DNA from: Euonymus europaeus
Lineage: Eukaryota; Streptophyta; Magnoliopsida; Celastrales; Celastraceae
Assembly: GCA_963580455.1 (NCBI GenBank)
Contig: OY756969.1
Location: 12,372,760 to 12,436,759 of the forward strand
DNA: 64,000 nucleotides
Direction: 5' to 3'
The notes under the pieces: model-generated
Databases searched by the model: none
What the model was told of the DNA's origin: nothing
Seen by the model: only the letters and a program-made list of their open reading frames with translations
Shown: positions 58,860 to 64,000 of the stretch, piece by piece
How positions within the stretch are numbered: position 1 is the first letter of the stretch
Layout: each line of letters begins with the position of its first letter
Program-made: the position numbers and the translations under genes

Positions 58860-61800
58860 AGCAACTTCGGACCATCAAAGTTGCTCGGTGTACACTTTTT
58901 ATTGTTCTTCTATGTGAAATTCAACAAGTATAAAACTTGCTAAATTATTTTGATGCGGAAATACAAACTTTCTATGACAAATGGACAAAACCGTTAAAAG
59001 ATCCTCCATAGAGAGAGTTGAGCAACTTCGGACCATCAAAGTTGATAGGGGTACACTTTTTATTATTCTTCTATGTCAAATTTTATGAGTATAAGCTTCC
59101 TAGATTATTTTGATGCCAAAACACCAAGTTTCAATGAAAAATCGACAAAACAGCTAAAAGCTCCTCCATAGAGAGAGTTGAGCATATTCAGACCATCAAA
59201 GATGCTCGGTGTACAATTTTCATTGTTCTTCTATGTGAAATTTTATGCGTATAAGCTTCCTAGATTATTTCGATGTCAAAACACCAATTTCTATGACAAA
59301 TGGATAAAACGGTTAAAAGCTCCAACACAGAGAGAGTTGAGCAACTACAGACCATCAAAGTTGCTCGGGGTACACTTTTTATTGTTCTTCTATGTCAAAT
59401 TCTACGAGTATGAGCTGGTAGACTATTTCGATGCCAAAACACCAACTTTCAATGAAAATTAGATAAAACCGTTAAAAGTACCTCAAGAGAGAGAGTTGAG
59501 CAAATTCAGACCATCAAAGTTGCTCGGTGTACAGTTTTTATTGTTCTTCTATGTGAAATTTTACGAGTATAAGCTTCCTAGATTATTTCGATGTCAAAAT
59601 TGAAAGTTTCTGTGACAAATGGACATAACAGTTAAAAGCTCCTCCATAAAGAGAGTTGAGCAAATTCTGACCATCAAAGTTGCTCGGGGTACACTTTTTA
59701 TTGTTCTTCTATGTCAGATTCTACAAGTATAAGCCTGCTTAATAATTTCGATGCCAAACAGCAAGTTTCTATGACAAATTGACAAAAACGTTAAAAGCTC
59801 CTCCGTAGAGAGAGTTGAGCAACTTCGGACCATCAAAGTTGCTCGATGTACACTTTTTATTGTTCTTCTATGTGAAATTCTACAAGTATAAAACTTGCTA
59901 GATTATTTTGATGCGGAAACACAAACTTTCTATGACAAATGGACAAAACCGTTAAAAGCTCCTCCATAGAGAGAGTTGAGCAACTTCGGACTATCAAAGT
60001 TGATAGGGGTACACTTTTTATTATTCTTCTATGTCAAATTTTACGAGTATAAGCTTCCTAGATTATTTCGATGTCAAAACACCAATTTCTATGACAAATG
60101 GACAAAACGGTTAAAAGCTCCTACACAGAGAGAGTTGAGCAACTTCGGACCATCAAAGATGCTCGGGGTACACTTTTTATTGTTCTTCTATGTCAAATTC
60201 TACGAGTATAAGCTTCCTAGATTATTTCGATGCCAAAACACCAAGTTTCTACGACAAATGAACAAAACAGCTAAAAGCTCCTTCATAGAGAGAGTTGAGC
60301 ATATTCAGAGCATCAAAGATGCTCGGTGTACAATTTTTATTGTTCTTCTATGTGAAATTTTATGCGTATAAGCTTCCTAGATTATTTCGATGTCAAAACA
60401 CCAATTTCTATGACAAATGGACAAAACGGTTAAAAGCTCCTACACAGAGAGAGTTGAGCAACTTCGGACCATCAAAGTTGATCGGGGTACACTTTTTATT
60501 GTTCTTCTATGTCAAATTCTACGAGTATAAGCTTCCTAGATTATTTCGATGCCAAAACACCAAGTTTCTACGACAAATGAACAAAACAGCTAAAAGCTCC
60601 TTCATAGAGAGAGTTGAGCATATTCAGAGCATCAAAGATGCTCGGTGTACAATTTTTATTGTTCTTCTATGTGAACTTTTATGCGTATAAGCTTCCTAGA
60701 TTATTTCGATGTCAAAACACCAATTTCTATGACAAATGGACAAAACGGTTAAAAGCTCCTACACAGAGAGAGTTGAGCAACTTCGGACCATCAAAGTTGC
60801 TCGGGGTACACTTTTTATTGTTCTTCTATGTCAAATTCTACGAGTATAAGCTTGCTAGATTATTTCGATGCCAATACACCAAGGTTCTATGATAAATGGA
60901 CAAAACAGTTAAAAGGTCCTTCATAGAGATAGTTGAGCAACTTCGGACCATGAAAGTTGCTCGAGGTACACTTTTTATTGTTCTTCTATGTCAAATTCTA
61001 CGAGTATGAGCTTGTAGACTATTTCGATGCCAAAACACCAACTTTCTATGAAAATTAGATAAAACCGTTAAAAGCACCTCAAGAGAGAGAGTTGAGCAAC
61101 TTCAGACCATCAAAGTTGCTCGGTGTACACTTTTTATTGTTCTTCTATGTGAAATTTTACGAGTATAAGCTTCCTAGATTATTTCGATGTCAAAACAGCA
61201 AGTTTCTGTGACAAATGGACATAACAGTTAAAAGCTCCTCAATAAAGAGAGTTGAGCAAATTCTGATAATCAAAGTTGCTCGGGGTACACTTTTTATTGT
61301 TCTTCTATGTCAAATTCTACGAGTATATGCTTGCTAGATTATTTCGATGTCAATACACCAAGTTTTTATGATAAATGGACAAAACAGTTAAAAGGTCCTG
61401 CATAGAGAGAGTTGACCAACTTCGGATCATGAAAGTTGCTCGGGGTGCACTTTTTATTGTTCTTCTATGTGAAATTTTACGAGTATAAAGCTTCCTAGAT
61501 TATTTCGATGTCAAAAGAGCAAGTTTCTATGACAAATGGACAAAACCGTTAAAAGCTCCTCCGTAGAGAGAGTTGAGTAACTTCGGACCATGAAAGTTGC
61601 TCGCGGTACACTTTTTATTGTTCTTCTATGTGAAATTTTACGAGTATAAAGCTTCCTAGATTATTTTGATGTCAAAATTGCAAGTTTCTATGACAAATGG
61701 ACAAAACCGTTAAAAGCTCCTTTGTAGAGAGAATTGAGCAACTTCGGACCATCAAAGTTGCTCGCTGTAAACTTTTTATTGTTCTCCTATGTGAAATTTT

Positions 61801-61896
61801 ACGTGTATAAGCTTGCTAGATTATTTCGATGCCAAAACACCAACTTTCTATGACAAATGGATAAAACCGTTAAAAGCTCCTCCATAGAGAGAGTTG
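58860..61896 (+). repeat. 3,037-bp satellite duplication, left copy
   Basis: It recurs at an offset of 3,037 bp (19 monomers) up to the window end. Shared rare variants are GAGCTGGTAGAC, CAAAATTGAAAG, GCCTGCTTAATAATTTC and CACCAAGGTTCTATG. Boundaries are approximate. Confidence 0.75.
59976..60892 (+). repeat. 319-bp dimer higher-order repeat
   Basis: Paired monomers, one of 159 bp (CACCAATTTCTATG variant) and one of 160 bp, repeat with starts near 59976, 60295 and 60614. Shared words are CAAATGAACAAAACAGC and GCTCCTTCATAGAG. Because 319 is not divisible by three, the open frames across it change frame between copies. Confidence 0.8.
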
Positions 61897-64000
61897 AGCA
61901 ACTTCGGACCATCAAAGTTGCTCGGTGTACACTTTTTATTGTTCTTCTATGTGAAATTCAACAAGTATAAAACTTGCTAAATTATTTTGATGCGGAAACA
62001 CAAACTTTCTATGACAAATGGACAAAACCGTTAAAAGCACCTCCATAGAGAGAGTTGAGCAACTTCGGACCATCAAAGTTGATAGGGGTACACTTTTTAT
62101 TATTCTTCTATGTCAAATTTTATGAGTATAAGCTTCCTAGATTATTTTGATGCCAAAACACCAAGTTTCAATGACAAATCGACAAAACAGCTAAAAGCTC
62201 CTCCATAGAGAGAGTTGAGCATATTCAGACCATCAAAGATGCTCGGTGTACAATTTTCATTGTTCTTCTATGTGAAATTTTATGCGTATAAGCTTCCTAG
62301 ATTATTTCGATGTCAAAACACCAATTTCTATGACAAATGGATAAAACGGTTAAAAGCTCCAACACAGAGAGAGTTGAGCAACTTTCGACCATCAAAGTTG
62401 CTCGGGGTACACTTTTTATTGTTCTTCTATGTCAAATTCTACGAGTATGAGCTGGTAGACTATTTCGATGCCAAAACACCAACTTTCAATGAAAATTAGA
62501 TAAAACCGTTAAAAGTACCTCAAGAGAGAGAGTTGAGCAAATTCAGACCATCAAAGTTGCTCGGTGTACAGTTTTTATTGTTCTTCTATGTGAAATTTTA
62601 CGAGTATAAGCTTCCTAGATTATTTCGATGTCAAAATTGAAAGTTTCTGTGACAAATGGACATAACTGTTAAAAGCTCCTCCATAAAGAGAGTTGAGCAA
62701 ATTCTGACCATCAAAGTTGCTCGGGGTACACTTTTTATTGTTCTTCTATGTCAGATTCTACAAGTATAAGCCTGCTTAATAATTTCGATGCCAAACAGCA
62801 AGTTTCTATGACAAATTGACAAAAACGTTAAAAGCTCCTCCGTAGAGAGAGTTGAGCAACTTCGGACCATCAAAGTTGCTCGATGTACACTTTTTATTGT
62901 TCTTCTATGTGAAATTCTACAAGTATAAAACTTGCTAGATTATTTTGATGCGGAAACACAAACTTTCTATGACAAATGGACAAAACCGTTAAAAGCTCCT
63001 CCATAGAGAGAGTTGAGCAACTTCGGACTATCAAAGTTGATAGGGGTACACTTTTTATTATTCTTCTATGTCAAATTTTACGAGTATAAGCTTCCTAGAT
63101 TATTTCGATGTCAAAACACCAATTTCTATGACAAATAGACAAAACGGTTAAAAGCTCCTGCACAGAGAGAGTTGAGCAACTTCGGACCATCAAAGATGCT
63201 CGGGGTACACTTTTTATTGTTCTTCTATGTCAAATTCTACGAGTATAAGCTTCCTAGATTATTTCGATGACAAAACACCAAGTTTCTACGACAAATGAAC
63301 AAAACAGCTAAAAGCTCCTTCATAGAGAGAGTTGAGCATATTCAGACCATCAAAGATGCTCGGTGTACAATTTTTATTGTTCTTCTATGTGAATTTTTAT
63401 GCGTATAAGCTTCCTAGATTATTTCGATGTCAAAACACCAATTTCTATGACAAATGGACAAAACGGTTAAAAGCTCCTACACAGAGAGAGTTGAGCAACT
63501 TCGGACCATCAAAGTTGCTCGGGGTACACTTTTTATTGTTCTTCTATGTCAAATTCTACGAGTATAAGCTTCCTAGATTATTTCGATGCCAAAACACCAA
63601 GTTTCTACGACAAATGAACAAAACAGCTAAAAGCTCCTTCATAGAGAGAGTTGAGCATATTCAGACCATCAAAGATGCTCGGTGTACAATTTTTATTGTT
63701 CTTCTATGTGAAATTTTATGCGTATAAGCTTCCTAGATTATTTCGATGTCAAAACACCAATTTCTATGACAAATGGACAAAACGGTTAAAAGCTCCTACA
63801 CAAAGAGAGTTGAGCAACTTCGGACCATCAAAGTTGCTCGGGGTACACTTTTTATTGTTCTTCTATGTCAAATTCTACGAGTATAAACTTGCTAGATTAT
63901 TTCGATGCCAATACACCAAGGTTCTATGATAAATGGACAAAACAGTTAAAAGGTCTTTCATAGAGAGAGTTGAGCAACTTCGGACAATGAAAGTTGCTCG
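61897..64000 (+). repeat. 3,037-bp satellite duplication, right copy (cut by window end)
   Basis: Matches 58860 onward with the same rare variants; it is truncated at the end of the window. It carries the dimer units at 63332 and 63651 that correspond to 60295 and 60614 in the left copy. Confidence 0.75.

Larger units (their letters stand above)
39924..64000 (+). repeat. Satellite array, forward block 3
   Basis: This is a continuous forward array of the ~160-bp monomer to the end of the window. Monomer types are those of block 1 plus variants that are rare there: type I (GAACTACGGACC or GCTACTACGGACC, with CTCGTGTACACTTTGTATTG, CTTCGTAGATTATTTCGATGAC and AAATGTGCAAAATAG), and E variants with GTCAATTTCTACG. 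HOR organisation changes along the block: 33-mer-scale duplications at 40.6-48.7 kb, 640-bp tetramers at 43.95-45.87 kb, truncated monomers near 48.72 and 55.97 kb, and 319-bp dimers and a 3,037-bp duplication after 58.9 kb. There are no genes. Confidence 0.97.

Overview
This window looks like heterochromatic DNA from a flowering plant. About 53 kb of the 64 kb is one tandem satellite with a monomer of about 160 bp (AT-rich, HindIII-like AAGCTT in many monomers). Two unrelated insertions interrupt it: a nearly full-length endogenous pararetrovirus (Caulimoviridae, about 8.2 kb, 27945-36163) and a solo LTR of a retrotransposon, probably Ty1/copia (1,761 bp, 38158-39918, with a perfect 5-bp target-site duplication CTTCT). 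I see no host protein-coding gene, tRNA or rRNA. The species cannot be named from the sequence.

Layout. 1-27387: satellite in forward orientation, built from a higher-order repeat (HOR) of eight distinguishable monomer types (A-H, 1,280 bp), with 16-mer (2,560 bp) super-units at the left end, a near-identical 3,328-bp tandem duplication at 12.93-19.59 kb, and four copies of a 185-bp inverted segment. 27388-27944: satellite in reverse orientation, running directly into the virus. 27945-36163: endogenous pararetrovirus. 36164-38157: forward satellite. 38158-39918: solo LTR. 39919-64000: forward satellite with other HOR forms (a 640-bp tetramer, a 319-bp dimer, and multi-kb duplications offset by 5,279, 3,583 and 3,037 bp).

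The virus copy is one linear genome equivalent. It begins 11 nt before a tRNA-Met primer-binding site and ends about 120 bp after a TATA box. In order it carries four small ORFs of 68-79 codons that nearly abut or overlap, a 12-codon uORF ending 9 nt before a 100-nt GC-rich potential stem-loop, and a 1,352-codon ORF with movement protein, coat protein/zinc finger and aspartic protease. This is followed in the same frame, after one TAA, by reverse transcriptase/RNase H with one frameshift, and then by a downstream protein of unknown function, also with one frameshift. The order MP-CP-PR-RT-RH plus a downstream ORF recalls the petuvirus/florendovirus side of the family, but the small-ORF cluster looks more like badna-/tungro-type genomes, so I leave the genus open.

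The most interesting points are: the uORF-plus-stem module placed inside the genome just before the main polyprotein, which matches the geometry of ribosome-shunt elements; the three consecutive ORFs that look like divergent copies of one helical-hairpin protein; the insertion end at the minus-strand priming site; and a dyad in most satellite monomers that shows a paired substitution between monomer types.
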